Counted from the stretch's first letter, positions 11,565 through 22,748 are shown. The stretch is DNA of 64,000 nt from Neoceratodus forsteri (GCA_016271365.2 CM057453.1:500997001-501061000), one strand, 5' to 3'. Translations and numbers: made by a program. Notes: a model not told the origin generated them from the letters alone.

Positions 11565-12020
11565 TTCTCAGGAGCAAATAATAGAACAGATTAACAGAGC
11601 TCAATATGTATACCCTTGAGCAAAGGAGGGAGAGAGGTGATATGATCGAGACATTCAAACACCTTAAGGGCATTAACAAGGTGAAAGAGTCTAACATGTT
11701 TAAATATAAAAAAAATAGCAGGACAAGAGGACACAGCATGAGATTAGAGGGAGGCCGATTAAGAGGTAATGTGAGGAAATTCTTTTTCACAGAAAGGGTG
11801 GTTGATGCATGGAGCGGCCTACCTCAGGAAGTGGCGGCTATGAATACAGTGCAGGGCTTCAAACAGGCATGGGATAGGCATAAGGGAGCAATACAGATGA
11901 GTATAGGCCACTAACAGAGCAAAGGCAGATGGCACATTTAGAAGGTAGAAAAAGAAATGGGCAGACTGGATGGGCCTTGCGGTCCTTATCTGCCGTCAAC
12001 TTCTAGATTTCTATGTAAGA
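11565..12020 (+). pseudogene. CR1-like LINE 3' end, 5'-truncated
   Basis: The frame at 11606-11914 reads LEQRRERGDMIETFKHL, then RLRGNVRKFFFTERVVDAW, SGLPQEV and FKQAWDRHKG, the conserved C-terminus of vertebrate CR1-type ORF2. The 3' UTR phrase GGGCAGACTGGATGGGCC leads to GGTCCTTATCTGCCGTCAAC and a TTCTATG-type end near 12018. The same terminal phrase closes the CR1 copies near 55490 and, inverted, near 12460, 53215 and 61155. Confidence 0.92.
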
Positions 12021-12156
12021 TCCTGTTTTCATGTAAATTACCTCAGTGGTAAATAATGGGGAGGAGAAACAGAGAACTAATGTAAAATACAAGCTGAACT
12101 ATGTCTAAATATTATGTTTTACTAAAGTTTTCCTGAAGGCATCAGCTGCTCTTTAA

Positions 12157-12985
12157 AGGGACACTGTCAACCTGTTTTTCACCATGTTATTTCAAGTTAC
12201 AAACCTACCTTTTATGATTGCTCACCTTCTCTAAAATTCATTGATGTTACTGTTTGTTTTGTCTGTCTTCTTGTTTAGTAGACCTGCAATGCATGCTAAT
12301 GTATATTTATAAACAACTTTGTTTTGTTTATAATCCTGGATCTATTCTTACTGCATACTTTCTGAACATTAGAAACACACTCAAACAGTGCAGTCACTCA
12401 TGAGGCAGTGGCTGCCTAAACTCCCACTGCATCATGAGGGGCTAGACTGTGTTAACATAGACTTTGACAGCAGATAAGGACCACTTGGCCCATCTAGTCT
12501 GCTCATTTCCCTACCTACAGGATAGGCCGCAGATCCTAGTTAACCAACAGCCTATTTCTTCCTATCCCCCACAAGAATTGCCTTATGTCTGTCCCATGCA
12601 TTCTTGAATTCTCCCACAGTTTTAGACCCCACAACCTCCTCAGGAAGGCTGTTCCGTGCATCCACTACCCTCTCTGTGAAAAAACACTTCCTCACACTGA
12701 TAGAAACATAAACTTTGACAGCAGATAAGGACCGCTTGATGTTGTGGGTGTTCCCAAGTTCAGGAAAGATGCAGTTGGAGCTGATCAAGGAATGTAAACA
12801 AACCTGTGTTTGTGTGGTAACACCAGTATGGTGGGCAGTCTGGTGTTCTTTTTTAAAGAAAAAAAGAGTCAGAGTCAGAATCAAACTACCAGCTACATCA
12901 GTGGTCTTTATAGAATGTTGGCAATCATAATTTTTTTTTTTTAAATTGGGGACCTTTGATCCCTAAGGGTGTTGACAGTGCCCTT
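12157..12985. mobile_element. TTAA-flanked non-autonomous DNA transposon with AGGGACACTGTCA ends
   Basis: Left end TTAA (12153-12156) then AGGGACACTGTCAACC; right end is the complement of AAGGGCACTGTCAAC, then TTAA (12986-12989). No transposase is encoded. The subterminal sequence (CTTTTATGATTGCTCACCTT, then AAAATTCATTGATG) recurs in reverse at 33000-33165, so this is a small family. Two CR1 tails were later inserted inside at 12451-12745. TTAA targets with AGGG ends are seen in Kolobok-type elements; piggyBac is the alternative. Confidence 0.82.
12451..12745 (-). pseudogene. Two CR1 3' ends inserted back to back, minus strand
   Basis: On the minus strand, 12451-12700 encodes VRKCFFTERVVDARNSLPEEVVG and FKNAWDRHKA, then the CR1 3' UTR ending in the complement of TTTGACAGCAGATAAGGACC. 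The same 3' terminus starts again at about 12702 and is cut off after about 40 bp. Two separate truncated CR1 insertions, or one that was re-targeted, therefore lie inside the TTAA element. Confidence 0.85.
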
Positions 12986-13292
12986 TTAAGTGCTTTGAGC
13001 CTGACTGGACTGCAGTTCCTCTGGAACTGCTTTTTGTAATGTTTTTGTGATTATCAGCTCGTTTACATGCAGTGTGCTTTCCAATTCAAATTGGAGTTTT
13101 TCTGTTTCAGATAAGTGAATCAGAAAACACACAGACCTGTAAACGAGGGTAATTTTTTTTTTTTTTGTTCTTATCTGATTCGTACAGTTTTCCATTTTAA
13201 ATGGGTGGAAACTACCTTTTTGTACCTGATACAGAATCAAATGATTTGATACCTTTTAATGGACCAACACAGATGTAACAACAAGAACAAAA

Positions 13293-13327
13293 TGCTCTAG
13301 CTTTCGGACCAACCAGTCCTTCTTCAG
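13293..13327 (-). other. Hammerhead-like motif in Penelope left arm, probably inactive
   Basis: On the minus strand it reads CTGAAGA, then a stem GGAC/GTCC with a TGGTTG-like loop, then GAAA and GCTAGAGC. That is the order of a hammerhead core (CUGANGA, helix II, GAAA, helix III). The base after helix III is A where the cleavage triplet needs U, and I find no clear helix I. Penelope terminal repeats are known to carry hammerhead ribozymes in other animals, so a decayed one is plausible. Activity is unlikely as written. Confidence 0.4.
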
Positions 13328-14485
13328 AAGCTCATGGCAGTTGTTTAGAAAATACAATACTTATAACAGCTAGATAATGCAGAGAAAAACAGAAAAAAAT
13401 CACCATTGGTTTAAAATACTCATTTAAAAAAAAACAGAAGATGATGTCAGAGAAGTTTTAACAGTACCATACTGCCTTCAGCCAGGAGTAACCCTGGGTC
13501 AAAGGTGCTTGATGGAACACACATACAAAGAATCCTACTGCATATAAATTTAATTGACGTAAGATAATGTAACCCCCTTGTTATCCAGGGTTACTAGAAT
13601 CCCAGTAAGACCTAGTGGTAGGCAGGGAAGGCAGCTTGTGAAACTCCAGTTAAATGGGTTTCACACTGTCTCATACTGTTCTCAGTCTCAGCTGAGACTG
13701 AGGGATGACATCACCAATAGAACTTTTGCAGCTGCATAAGCCACATTGGAATCTGCAGCAAAGGGAGTTAGATAGAACATTGGGAGTTTTCAAAGGGTAG
13801 TGTTCAGTGTACAGTTTGTTTTTCAGTAAGTGAAGGAGTTAAGTTGTACTCAAGTGGTGGAGACCGCTGTTTCGGGTCTCAATGCCCTCTCCCTCCGGGG
13901 GGGGGGGGTGGATGTAAAGATCCCTAGCAGATTCCTGGGGCAATCCCCTTAATTCTGCCAAGTGGACGAAAAGCTGCCTGTTTAGTTCAACATTTAATTT
14001 GAAAGATGGAAGATTTGTGAGTCGCCTGTGGGGCACCTGCAACTAAAGGGTGAGTGTCTGCTCTGTCAAAAAGGGCAAATTGTTTTCTTCACCCTGGGAC
14101 ATGTGTGAAAATCTAGGGATTGCGCTACATTTTGGGAAGTCTAGAGAAATGGGCCAAACAAGTAAAGTAGTGTCAAATGCTAGAGTGTTGTGTGATTCAA
14201 GTAATATGTAGAGGAGATGTGACAGACGTCTACCCTTAATCTACATTTAGGAGTTCAGCAAAGGAATTGTTCAGTTTTCCAGAGAAATGGCCAGGTATGG
14301 GCTGTGGGAGCTGGAGGTGGGTGCCCCCATCTTTAGTGACCAGGTCCACCTCTACGGATTTTTTCTGTGGTTTCTACTTTGCCTCAGGCACTTGGCCAGT
14401 GATGGGGGAAGTACCCAGACGTGGGATTGTAAGGAAAATTCTCTCTAAGAGTCGCAGACTCTAGTGTGGTGTGGGAAGCCACGAC

Positions 14486-14812
14486 AGGATAATTGGTTCA
14501 TTCCTCAAATGGACCGCGGATCAAGTGGCCAGTGGGGGAGCCAGGCCAGTGGGGAAAATCCAAGTGTGTACAAGTCGGGCTGTGTACCCAAAGCTGCGTG
14601 CAAGTCCGGGCTGTGTGCCTGGTGGGTTCAAAGCCTGAGGGCTGGAAAGGATAATTGGTTCATTCCTCAAATGGACCATGGATCAAGTGGCCGGCGGGGG
14701 AGCCAGGCCCATGGGAAAACCCAAGTGTGTACAAATCGGGCTGTGTACCCAAAGCTGCGTGCAACTCCGGGCTGTGTGCCTGGTGGGTTCTGAGCCAGAG
14801 GGCTGAAAATGG
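14486..14812. repeat. 162-bp direct duplication
   Basis: AGGATAATTGGTTCATTCCT starts at 14486 and again at 14648, and the copies stay similar to about 14810. Both include GTGTACCCAAAGCTGCGTGC. Tandem duplications inside LTRs are common in U3 regions. Two copies only. Confidence 0.9.
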
Positions 14813-15371
14813 TAATAAAGTGTTCTGTAGTCTCTAATCTGCATTACCAGGAAATGTAGCCCCATGGGGGTCCATCTATGCTTTGTTTGTTCAGCTAGTA
14901 TGTGAATAAAAGCCACACTGAAGAATCCCATTCCTGGTTCCGGACATTACAGTTATTGCTTCCTGTGTTCAGATTTACTTGGGTGCCCCTGTGCAGAGTA
15001 GCCAAACCTAGGTCCCCCTGTGCCGAGTAACCTCATCCTCCCCGAACCCAGGTCCCCACCAGGTACTGCTGTCAGCTTCAACAGCATGCCACCTGTCATT
15101 TTGGCAAAAAGGCAGGGGTGAGGGGGTTACAAAAATGGAGGCACCACTTTGGATTTTGTTCTGGGAGGAAGGTGCTTGGGCAGGGGGGCTAGCGTTTTGG
15201 CTATCTGGCAGTGGGTAGCCCAAAAAGCTGAAGCAATTTCCCTAGTGTGTTGCTGTGTGCTGTGAATCTTGTGCTGCTGTTTAAAAATGCCAACTGTTTA
15301 CCAAGGAGCTGTAAAGCCAAAGAGTGTGCCTTTGTCCTGCATCAAAATTGTTTACAGCATTTTTGCCTGCT

Positions 15372-15540
15372 TTAAAATGAACTGTTGTGAAGAAAAGTGT
15401 GGAAGACTAGGGGTAGCAACAGGAAAATTGTGTCCTGGATGTTGGAAATGCTTTTAAAATAAACTGTTGTGAAGAAAAGTGTGGAAGACTAGGGGTAACA
15501 ACAGGAAAATTGTGCCCTGGACATTGGAAATGCTTTTTGA
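15372..15540. repeat. 82-bp direct duplication
   Basis: AACTGTTGTGAAGAAAAGTG occurs at 15380 and 15462. The two units share GGAAGACTAGGGGTA and GGAAATGCTTTT and differ by a few substitutions. Two units only. It lies downstream of the putative LTR end. Confidence 0.9.
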
Positions 15541-16104
15541 AATGCCTGAGAGACTGCAGAGTAAATGGCTATGTGATATGGCTGAAACGGGCTCCCGCCG
15601 TGAAGTCAGTTGAAAAAAAAAAAGTTTCATTCTGCAGTTTAAATTTGCCTGCTCGACGATCGCCGTGAGGAAAAGAGCCCTCGAGAGGAAGAAGAGGCTC
15701 ATTTGCATGGCATCGTGTGGTTGGTCAGGCTGCAATCAGTCCCGACCCTCAGCCAGCTCTACAGAGACTGCCCCAGCATTCGAGAGGGAGTGAGAGTGGA
15801 GTGCGTGTACTGGCAGTGGAGGAGCGTCGTGGAGTGGTTGGCCAGTGATGGGGGAAGTACCCAGACGTGGGATTATAAGGAAAAATTCTCTCTAGGAGGA
15901 AATAAGACCATGTAGCCTGATATGTACTGATGTCAATATACACTGAGAATGTAACAACTTGATGTACCACAAGTGTCTAAGGAATCTGAAAAAGAGATAA
16001 AAATGTAATTTCTCTCCTCCTCTTCATACAAACAATACACCCTAACCCACCCCACATCACCATAATGTGGGTGGGGGAGATACATAGCATTAAGGAGATG
16101 TTGT

Positions 16105-16235
16105 CTCTCCCCCTTTCTCTCTCTCTCTCTCTCTCTCTCTCCCTCTCCTCCTCCCTCCCCTCTCCCCCTCTCTCTTTCTGTCTCCGGAGACACACACACA
16201 CACACACACACCACGCATGCACGCACGCACGCACA
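16105..16235. repeat. CT / CA microsatellites in Penelope left arm
   Basis: A CT-rich run, then about ten CA units and an ACGC run. The mirror image (GT then GA) lies at 19011-19090 in the right arm, so the simple repeat is part of the element rather than a later accident. Confidence 0.9.
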
Positions 16236-16944
16236 GACTCTCCTAGTGAATCTTTATTCACTTCAGTCACTGCAATTGTTCCCCAAAGGAATTCAACTTG
16301 TCATGAAATCCTGAGTAAAAGGCTTATGCCTCCTAATACCTACAGAGCAAAAATGTGACACTATTTAACTATACTAACTATCTGCATAGTAACATTTCCA
16401 AGGGTTCTGGATAGAACTACCATGAAATAAACCTGCCACCCTCCCCAGGATAAGGTAACTAGAAATAAATATAAAGTATGTGTGTAAAACCAGAGGTCTA
16501 ACATACCTACGCATCCACAAATTACTACAATATTAGCCTAATATAAAAAGATCTGTGCAGGACCCCCATGCAAATGAGACCACACACCCCAATATGTACA
16601 GAGTTACAAAAATTATATGTGACAGTATATGATAACACTCCTGTATGTACAGTAGCAGGCTAGGTAATCTGAATATGGTGCAATGGAATCAATCCAACCC
16701 CCCGGCAAAGATGAAAAGTAAGGAGGAATTAATATTCATATGTCTGTGAAGTAAGAATAGTAACACATTATAACTCCATATATCTAAATAGAGACCTACC
16801 TCAATGTGACAGCAAGCCCCACATCTGTTATATCACATACCTCACAACACATACTCACACACATACATACACACACGCACACACATCCCACACATGCTGA
16901 AGTCGTATAATATGTCAGTCTGAAGAAGAAGAGGTCTGTGGATG

Positions 16945-17265
16945 TTAGTTTCTGTAGTGTCCCATAAAACCAAGATCAACGTTCATCCCATCTGCTACCA
17001 TACTGAGATATAAAATACGTTTAATCTCAAAAGCTCGTCTCTGTTGTGTGTTTTTGAGATTTCCTTTTAAGACCATTACTGACATACCTGAGATTGAGTG
17101 GTCAGGCTGGGAGAAGTGGTGCCCCACTGGTTTTTCAGTCTTCTTTGCTGTAATAGTATGTCTGTGCGAGTTCATCCTAGTGCAGAGCTGTTTGCGTGTC
17201 TCTCCAACATAACCTGTTTGTGGACATCTCTTGCACTGAATGAAATAAACAACATGTTGTGACAT
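16945..17265 (-). pseudogene. Penelope GIY-YIG endonuclease domain, inverted partial copy
   Basis: The 106-residue frame reads HVVYFIQCKRCPQTGYVGET, RKQLCTRMNSHRHT, GHHFSQPDHS and FEIKRILYL, ending LGFMGHYRN. It has the Y...C..C...YVG core of the GIY-YIG nuclease found at the C-terminus of Penelope-like proteins, including the paired cysteines. It is read away from the central RT and has no RT of its own: it is the partial inverted copy in the left arm. The frame has no stops, but it lacks the upstream protein. Compare 17937-18308. Confidence 0.9.
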
Positions 17266-17280
17266 GCATGTATAAGATTT

Positions 17281-17680
17281 TCATCACCAACTTAATAATC
17301 TCCACCCTACCATAAAGCTTACCCTGGAGTACTCTACCACCAAAGTTAACTTTCTGGACACCACAGTCACCATTAAGGATGGAAACTTACATACATGTAT
17401 TTACAGGAAGCCAACAGACAGACAGAGATACCTGCACAAGAAAAGTAATCACCCAAACCATACAAAAAAATCTATCATATGCAGTCAAGCACTCCGATGT
17501 CACCGTATTTGTTCAAATGAGGATGACAGAGATACACATTTGGCTATGTTGAAAAACATCTTTATTGAGCAGGGACACTCTTCCAGGGAAATTGACAAGA
17601 TAACAGAGCGACAGCATAAGTACCAAGACAACAACTACTTCAATATAAAGAAAAGACAGTTACAGACAGAATACCCTTGG
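17281..17680 (+). pseudogene. Penelope RT C-terminal region and linker remnant
   Basis: One forward frame is open for most of this stretch. It encodes VNFLDTTVTIKDGNLHTCIY, RKPTDRQRYLHKKSNHP and ALRCHRICSNEDD, the well-conserved post-palm segment of Penelope RTs (FLD..I.......T..Y.KPTD...YL...S.HP). The catalytic palm (YVDD) should lie upstream but is absent: sequence before 17281 is already the inverted arm. A stop ends this frame near 17680. Further linker text (HPDLEHLRKIIKDLHPIF) follows to about 17760 in another frame. Confidence 0.9.
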
Positions 17681-17936
17681 TAGTCACATATCATCCAGAC
17701 CTTGAACATCTACGTAAGATTATTAAAGACCTCCACCCAATATTTAGTGAGGATGAAACCCTTAATTGTATTTTAAAGGAACTCCACTACTATCTTTTAA
17801 ACAACCACCAAATTTATCCAGCCTAATTATTAGGAGCAAACTTTCACCAGAACAGAATACCATGTCACACAATGGCACATGACCCTGCAATCAATGCCCC
17901 TGTAAGACTTGTGGGCTCATTTTTACCTCGGACTGT

Positions 17937-18308
17937 GTGGTTACATCACAAAACAGACAATTCCAGGTACATGGGAGTTATACATGCATGTCACGACATG
18001 TTGTTTATTTCATTCAGTGCAAGAGATATCCACAAACAGGTTATGTTGGAGAGACATGCAAACAGCTCCGCACTAGGATGAACTCGTACAGACATACTAC
18101 TACAGCAAAGAAGACTGAAAAACCGGTGGAGCACCACTTCTCCCAGCCTGACCGCTCAATCTCAGATATGTCAGTAATGGTCTTAAAAGGAAATCTAAAA
18201 ACTACACAACAGAGACGAGCTTTTGAGATTAAACTTATTTTACATCTCAATATGGTAGCAGATGGGATGAACGTTGGTCTTGGTTTTATGGGACACTACA
18301 GAAACTAA
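17937..18308 (+). pseudogene. Penelope GIY-YIG endonuclease domain, forward copy
   Basis: The frame reads SRHVVYFIQCKRYPQTGYVG, ETCKQLRTRMNSYRHT, VEHHFSQPDRS and FEIKLILHLNMV, and ends LGFMGHYRN. It follows the RT remnant in the normal Penelope order RT-linker-GIY-YIG. The first of the paired cysteines is kept (QCKR), but the second is tyrosine here, unlike the copy at 16945-17265. The domain normally nicks target DNA. Without a complete RT it cannot act as an autonomous element. Confidence 0.9.
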
Positions 18309-19010
18309 CATCCACAGACCTCTTCTTCTTCAGACTGACATATTGTAGGACTTCAGCATGTGTGGGATGTGGGTGTGTGTGTGTATGTATGTGTGTGGGT
18401 ATGTGTTGTGAGGTATGTGATATAACAGATGTGGGGCTTGTTGTCACATTGAGGTAGGTCTCTATTTAGATATATGGAGTTATAATGTGTTACTATTCTT
18501 ACTTCACACACATAAAGAATATTAATTCCTCATTACTTTTTATCTTTGCCTGGGGGGGATTGATTCCATTGCACCATATTCAGATTACCTAGCCTGCTAC
18601 TGTACATACAGGAGTGTTATCATATACTGTCACATATAATTTTTGTAACTCTGTACATATTGGGGTGTGTGATCTCATTTGCATAGGGGTCCTGCACAGA
18701 TCTTTTTACATTAGGCTAATATTGTAGTAATTTGTGGATGTGTAGGTATGTTAGACCTCTGGTCTTACACACATACTTTATATTTACTTCTAGTTACCTT
18801 ATCCTGGGAAGGGTGGCAGGTTTATTTCATGGTAGTTCTATCCAGAACCCTTGGAAATGTTACTATGCAGATAGTAGTACGGTTAAACAGTGTCACATTT
18901 TTGCTCTGTAGGTATTAGGAAACATAAGCCTTTTACTCAGGATTTCATGACAAGTTGAATTCCTTTGGGGAACAATTGCAGTGACTGAAGTGAATAAAGG
19001 TTCACTAAGA

Positions 19011-19090
19011 GAGTCTGTGTGTGTGTGTGTGTGTGTGTGTGTCTGTGTGTGTCTGTGGGGGAGAGAGAGAGAGAGGGGGAGAAAAAGGGG
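19011..19090. repeat. GT / GA microsatellites in Penelope right arm
   Basis: About 15 GT units with interruptions are followed by a GA-rich run. It is the inverted counterpart of 16105-16235 in the left arm. Run lengths differ between arms, as expected for slippage. Confidence 0.9.
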
Positions 19091-19977
19091 GAGAGAGAGG
19101 ACAACATCTCCCTTAAAGCTATGTATCTCCCCACCCACATTATGGTGATGTGGGTGGGTTAGGGTGTATTGTTTGTATGAAGAGGAGGAGATAAATTACA
19201 TTTTTATCTCTTTTTCAGATTCCTTAGACACTTGTGGTACATCAAGTTGTTACATTCTCAGTGTATATTGACATCCGTACATATCAGGCTACATGGTCGT
19301 AATTCCTTGAGGTTCCTCGACTAGAGTTTTTTGTTTGACACTAATATTGTCAATTTATATTTAAATTATCATTTATATAGGCCTGAGGTTTTTGAAATTT
19401 CTTGGGCCTTATATCTAGCTTGAGAGTACAGCTGGGTGACAGGTCCAGCTAGGTTTTACACATCACACAGTGTGCACTGATGTTTTTAAAACAACTTCAC
19501 TGGTAAATTCTTGTCTATAATGCAGACATTGAAACTTCGTGAGCCCTATAGCAATCTTAGTTTGTCTTTAATCTGGGTGGGGGTTGCCTTTCAGTAATCA
19601 CATCCTTATACACACTGTGACACTCATAGCTTGATTTATGAGTTATCTGCTTCAGCAGTGTTATCTTATGTCAATTAAATTTATATGCAGTAGGATTCTT
19701 TGTATGTGTGTTCCACCAAGCACCTTTGACCCAGGGTTCCTCCTGGCTGAAGGCATACTAACATACTAATTGCCAACAGATTAGGCCTTACAGTCTATCA
19801 AGTCTGCTCGAACCTCAGATCCCTAGGCAGTATGGTACTGTTAAACTTCTCTGACATCATTTTCTGTTTTTTTTTTTTTTAAAGAGTATTTTAAACCAAT
19901 GGGGATTTTTTTCTGTTTTTCTCTGCATTATCTAGCTGTTATAAGTATTGTATTTTCTAAACAACTGCCATGAGCTT

Positions 19978-20012
19978 CTGAAGAAGGACTGGTTGGTCCG
20001 GAAGCTAGAGCA
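19978..20012 (+). other. Hammerhead-like motif in Penelope right arm, probably inactive
   Basis: It reads CTGAAGA, stem GGAC/GTCC, then GGAAG in place of GAAAG, then CTAGAGC followed by AC. The GAAA box is changed in this arm, and the base after helix III is A, as in the left arm. It is more decayed than the copy at 13293-13327. The motif lies about 70 bp inside the outer end of the element, the region where Penelope terminal repeats carry hammerheads in other species. Confidence 0.35.
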
Positions 20013-20080
20013 CTTTGTTCTTGTTGTTACATCTATGTTGGTCCATTAAAAGGTGTCAAATCATTTGCTTCTGTATCTAT

Positions 20081-21527
20081 TGTTGCAAGAACCAATACGG
20101 CAACTACTAAATCTTTTTGTACCTGGAAATACAACCATGTAAACGGGTGATCATGGCTTTTTGGTAAACATGCACAGAATGCGATGCTATCGGAATGCTA
20201 ACCTAGTGAAAAATGAGGTGCGTGAATGTAATCTTGCTGGAGATACCGGATGATTAAGGATCCTTCCTGCGTACAGATATAATTACGGCAGTAGCTTGCT
20301 CGCCTTGCTGTGTCGCCGCCCACAGATACCGCTGTTGCACCGCCTACTGCCGTGAATCACAAAAAAAAAAAAATGAACTAAACTAAAGCAAAACATACAG
20401 ATTTTGACAAAAAGGTAGACTAAAGGCGAATAAAACAAATCATGATACTGTGACTGATATACGAATACTGACCATGAACGGGGGAGTGCACATACGGAAT
20501 TATAAAACAAAAACATAGTGCAGCGAAGTGCTGCTGTAAAAATAATGTTAAAATGCTGAAATCGAAATGCTATTTCTATGGTATCGCCATCTTGCCTACT
20601 TCAGTGTTTACACCCATTGATTGACTTATCGCGGATGTCAAACGCTCTGGGACGCAATATCTGTTATGTAAATATATGTTCCAAAAGTAATAGAGTGGCA
20701 GGTTCATCATCTAACTAGTCTTATTGAACCTATTTTAGCTGATGTAAGTTGTTCAGAACTTTTTTTTCCATTTTTTATTTGTTTTTGAACTCATTTGTTA
20801 AATGTCTTTTAATCTGTTTTTCTCACTGGCAAAACGAGATAAAAAGCATCATACATGGTCAAAGTGCCTGACGCCACTGCCTTCCACCTACTTATTTTCC
20901 CCAATAATTTTTGTTATTGAATGTCCCTTTTCATAAGACTGAATTTCTTTTAAAAGATCTCATTTGTGGACAACACCCTGCGAGCTATGTGGTAGCCTAA
21001 TGGACCGTCAACTGTCATGCTGTAAATGTGGGAGGCCTGGTTATGCTGCATCTAACTGGTCTCTGCCAGTCATTTATAAGTGTTTTTCATATTTTCTGTC
21101 ACATTCAAGTATGATTACTTCCTTCCCTCCGGGCACCGGCACAGAGCCGGTACAGTCAATGACTGCCTCAGTGTTGTATGGATGTGTCCAACTTTGCTGA
21201 TGCAGATCATTTGCACTCTCTGCGAGGGTGGGGATGGCTGAAGATTTCCTTTCCTTGAATCACATCCATCAGTATATTGTCTGATTAACGTTGTGAAAGC
21301 CACCAATCGCTACGATTCATAAAAATGTAATGAAAAAAGCTCCTGCTCTGTATATTAAATTTAGTTCCACCCAACCTTTCACTGCCCTGTCGCAGGTTGC
21401 TTACATTGTCCCCGTTCTGGTTCTCAGTCTCATTTGTACAAGCCAGCATGTGTAAGCGCCATCGGTAATACTGATTGGTAATTGCATCCAGAAACTAAGA
21501 ATCCAATGTGTGTGCTGTCATTATCGT

Positions 21528-21563
<36 letters not shown>

Positions 21564-21814
21564 ACTGAATAAGTGGCTCAAGGGACTGGAGTGCTTCATT
21601 CGATCGGTACCTGGTACCACTCTCTCGAGATACAGCATTACATTCCTTATTGAGTATATTCTAGGCTGTTCTGTTTAGTACCATAAGTGAAATGTTAGTT
21701 TGTTCTTAAAATATTAGTACTGTAAATTAAGGAATAGTTTTAAAATTAATCTTGTGGCCAGCTGTAAAAAGACCTCGGTGCGCTCTCGGGTGGCTAGCCC
21801 TATGCAATAATTCA
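20081..21814. other. No recognisable gene; one AC microsatellite
   Basis: I see no coding region or known repeat with confidence. A run of AC units lies at about 21530-21560. An A13 run sits near 20362. The stretch is AT-rich, in contrast to the GC-rich Harbinger element that begins near 21815. Confidence 0.5.
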
Positions 21815-22263
21815 ACAGAAACAAACCAAAACCTACTTAAAACTTGTTTGTGAGGTGCTATGAATAACGCTCAGCATTCAGCTATAAATCTTTCCACTTC
21901 CCCAGTGAGTTTATTGGAGGCTATTCTCCATGGCGCAACCCCACTGCGTGAAGTGCATGTAAGCGCAGTGCGTATGTGTGCGTCGTCCATAGTGCACACA
22001 CTACATGGCTTTCAGCATCAAGGCGTAGCTGGGGAATCCCCATGGGTGGCATGCAGCAAAGTGCAGAACAGCATGTAGAGGTGGGGCCAAGGTCCACGTG
22101 TCCCACTGACATGCCCCTTGACCCCGCCAAATATGGACACGTGCAGTAGTAGCGTGTATGTACAAATGCAGAAGTGAGGGCACAATGGCATTGCAGTTGG
22201 ACAACACCAACGACACATGGGGATCCTGGTGCGGAGAACCAGGCTGGCACAGGCAGCGGGGGC

Positions 22264-22665
22264 ACAAGAGGTGCTGGCAAGAAGGGCAGGTCCAGCAACT
22301 TCACCACTGCCGAGGTGACAGCCCTGGACTGGTCACAGATATACATGCCAACTATGCTGTGCTGTATGGGGAGCAGTCACTGATGACATCCACTGAGACC
22401 AAGCAGTGGCTATGGCTGGACATCAAGACAGCCGGCAACGCTGCTGGGCTGGAGGCACATACCCTCACCACCGTTAAGCATAAGTGGAGGAACCTCCGGT
22501 CCACCATAAAAAGGAAGCTTGGAGCAGCACACAGGGCACAGAGAAGAACAGGGGGTGGCCCACCATCACCTGGAACAAAGCTATCACCCATAGAGAGGAT
22601 AGTGGCACAGACGATAACCAAGGTCGGCTGGCAGGGCATGCCGGATGGCTGCGACACATCAGCAG
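22264..22665 (+). pseudogene. Harbinger Myb/SANT-like DNA-binding protein, exon 1
   Basis: The text GKKGRSSNFTTAEVTAL is followed, after a frame change near 22335, by ANYAVLYGEQS, KQWLWLDIKTAGNAAG, TVKHKWRNLRSTIKRKL, RRTGGGPPSPG and LSPIERIVAQTI. This is the Myb/SANT-like domain carried by Harbinger accessory proteins (F...E...L...V..NY..LFG, W..I...VNA.G, VK.KW.DLKS..KRK, TGGG, LSP.E). It is thought to bring transposase to the DNA ends. A GTAGGC donor follows CAGCAG at 22665/22666. The frameshift makes this copy a pseudogene. The start Met is uncertain. Confidence 0.85.
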
Positions 22666-22748
22666 GTAGGCAGGGTGTGGGCAGTAAGGGGTGGGGACAT
22701 GCCTGAATGCACGGACCACTGACTGTCCCACATCTCACACACACACAG

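Larger units (their letters stand above)
13568..15905. mobile_element. LTR-like insertion in the Penelope left arm
   Basis: Homology between the two Penelope arms stops at GTAAGATAA just before 13568 and resumes at ACCATGTAGCC near 15907. About 390 bp of arm sequence, present at 19275-19660, is missing here. The block starts TGTAACCCCC, and a matching GGGGGTTACA occurs at 15122-15131, suggesting an LTR of about 1.56 kb with a 10-bp terminal inverted repeat. AATAAA signals lie near 14813 and 14896. ATAA flanks both ends of the whole block (13564-13567 and 15902-15905). The segment 14391-14455 recurs at 15837-15900, which I cannot explain with one simple LTR model. Confidence 0.6.
13229..20080 (+). 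mobile_element. Penelope-like retroelement with about 2-kb inverted arms
   Basis: The right arm (about 17975-20080) carries the GIY-YIG coding end and its 3' flank. The left arm (13229-17272) carries the same sequence in reverse, enlarged by an LTR-like block at 13568-15905. The unique centre, 17273-17974, encodes the C-terminal part of the RT and linker. Matching landmarks include the outer TCAAATGATTT ends, CCATTAAAAGGT, the CT/CA microsatellite pair (16105-16235 against 19011-19090), and the GIY-YIG frame in both arms. Inverted partial copies flanking a Penelope ORF are a known arrangement of this class. Flanking host words AACTAC and CTTTTTGTACCTG appear on both outer sides, but an exact duplication is not clear. 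Confidence 0.88.

Noticed and set aside
16065..16358. Ser/Leu- and His/Thr-rich open frames
   Set aside because: They come from CT and CA microsatellites inside the Penelope left arm.
16945..18308. Bacterial or phage-type GIY-YIG homing endonuclease
   Set aside because: The adjacent Penelope-type RT C-terminal text and the inverted arms identify it as the Penelope C-terminal domain.
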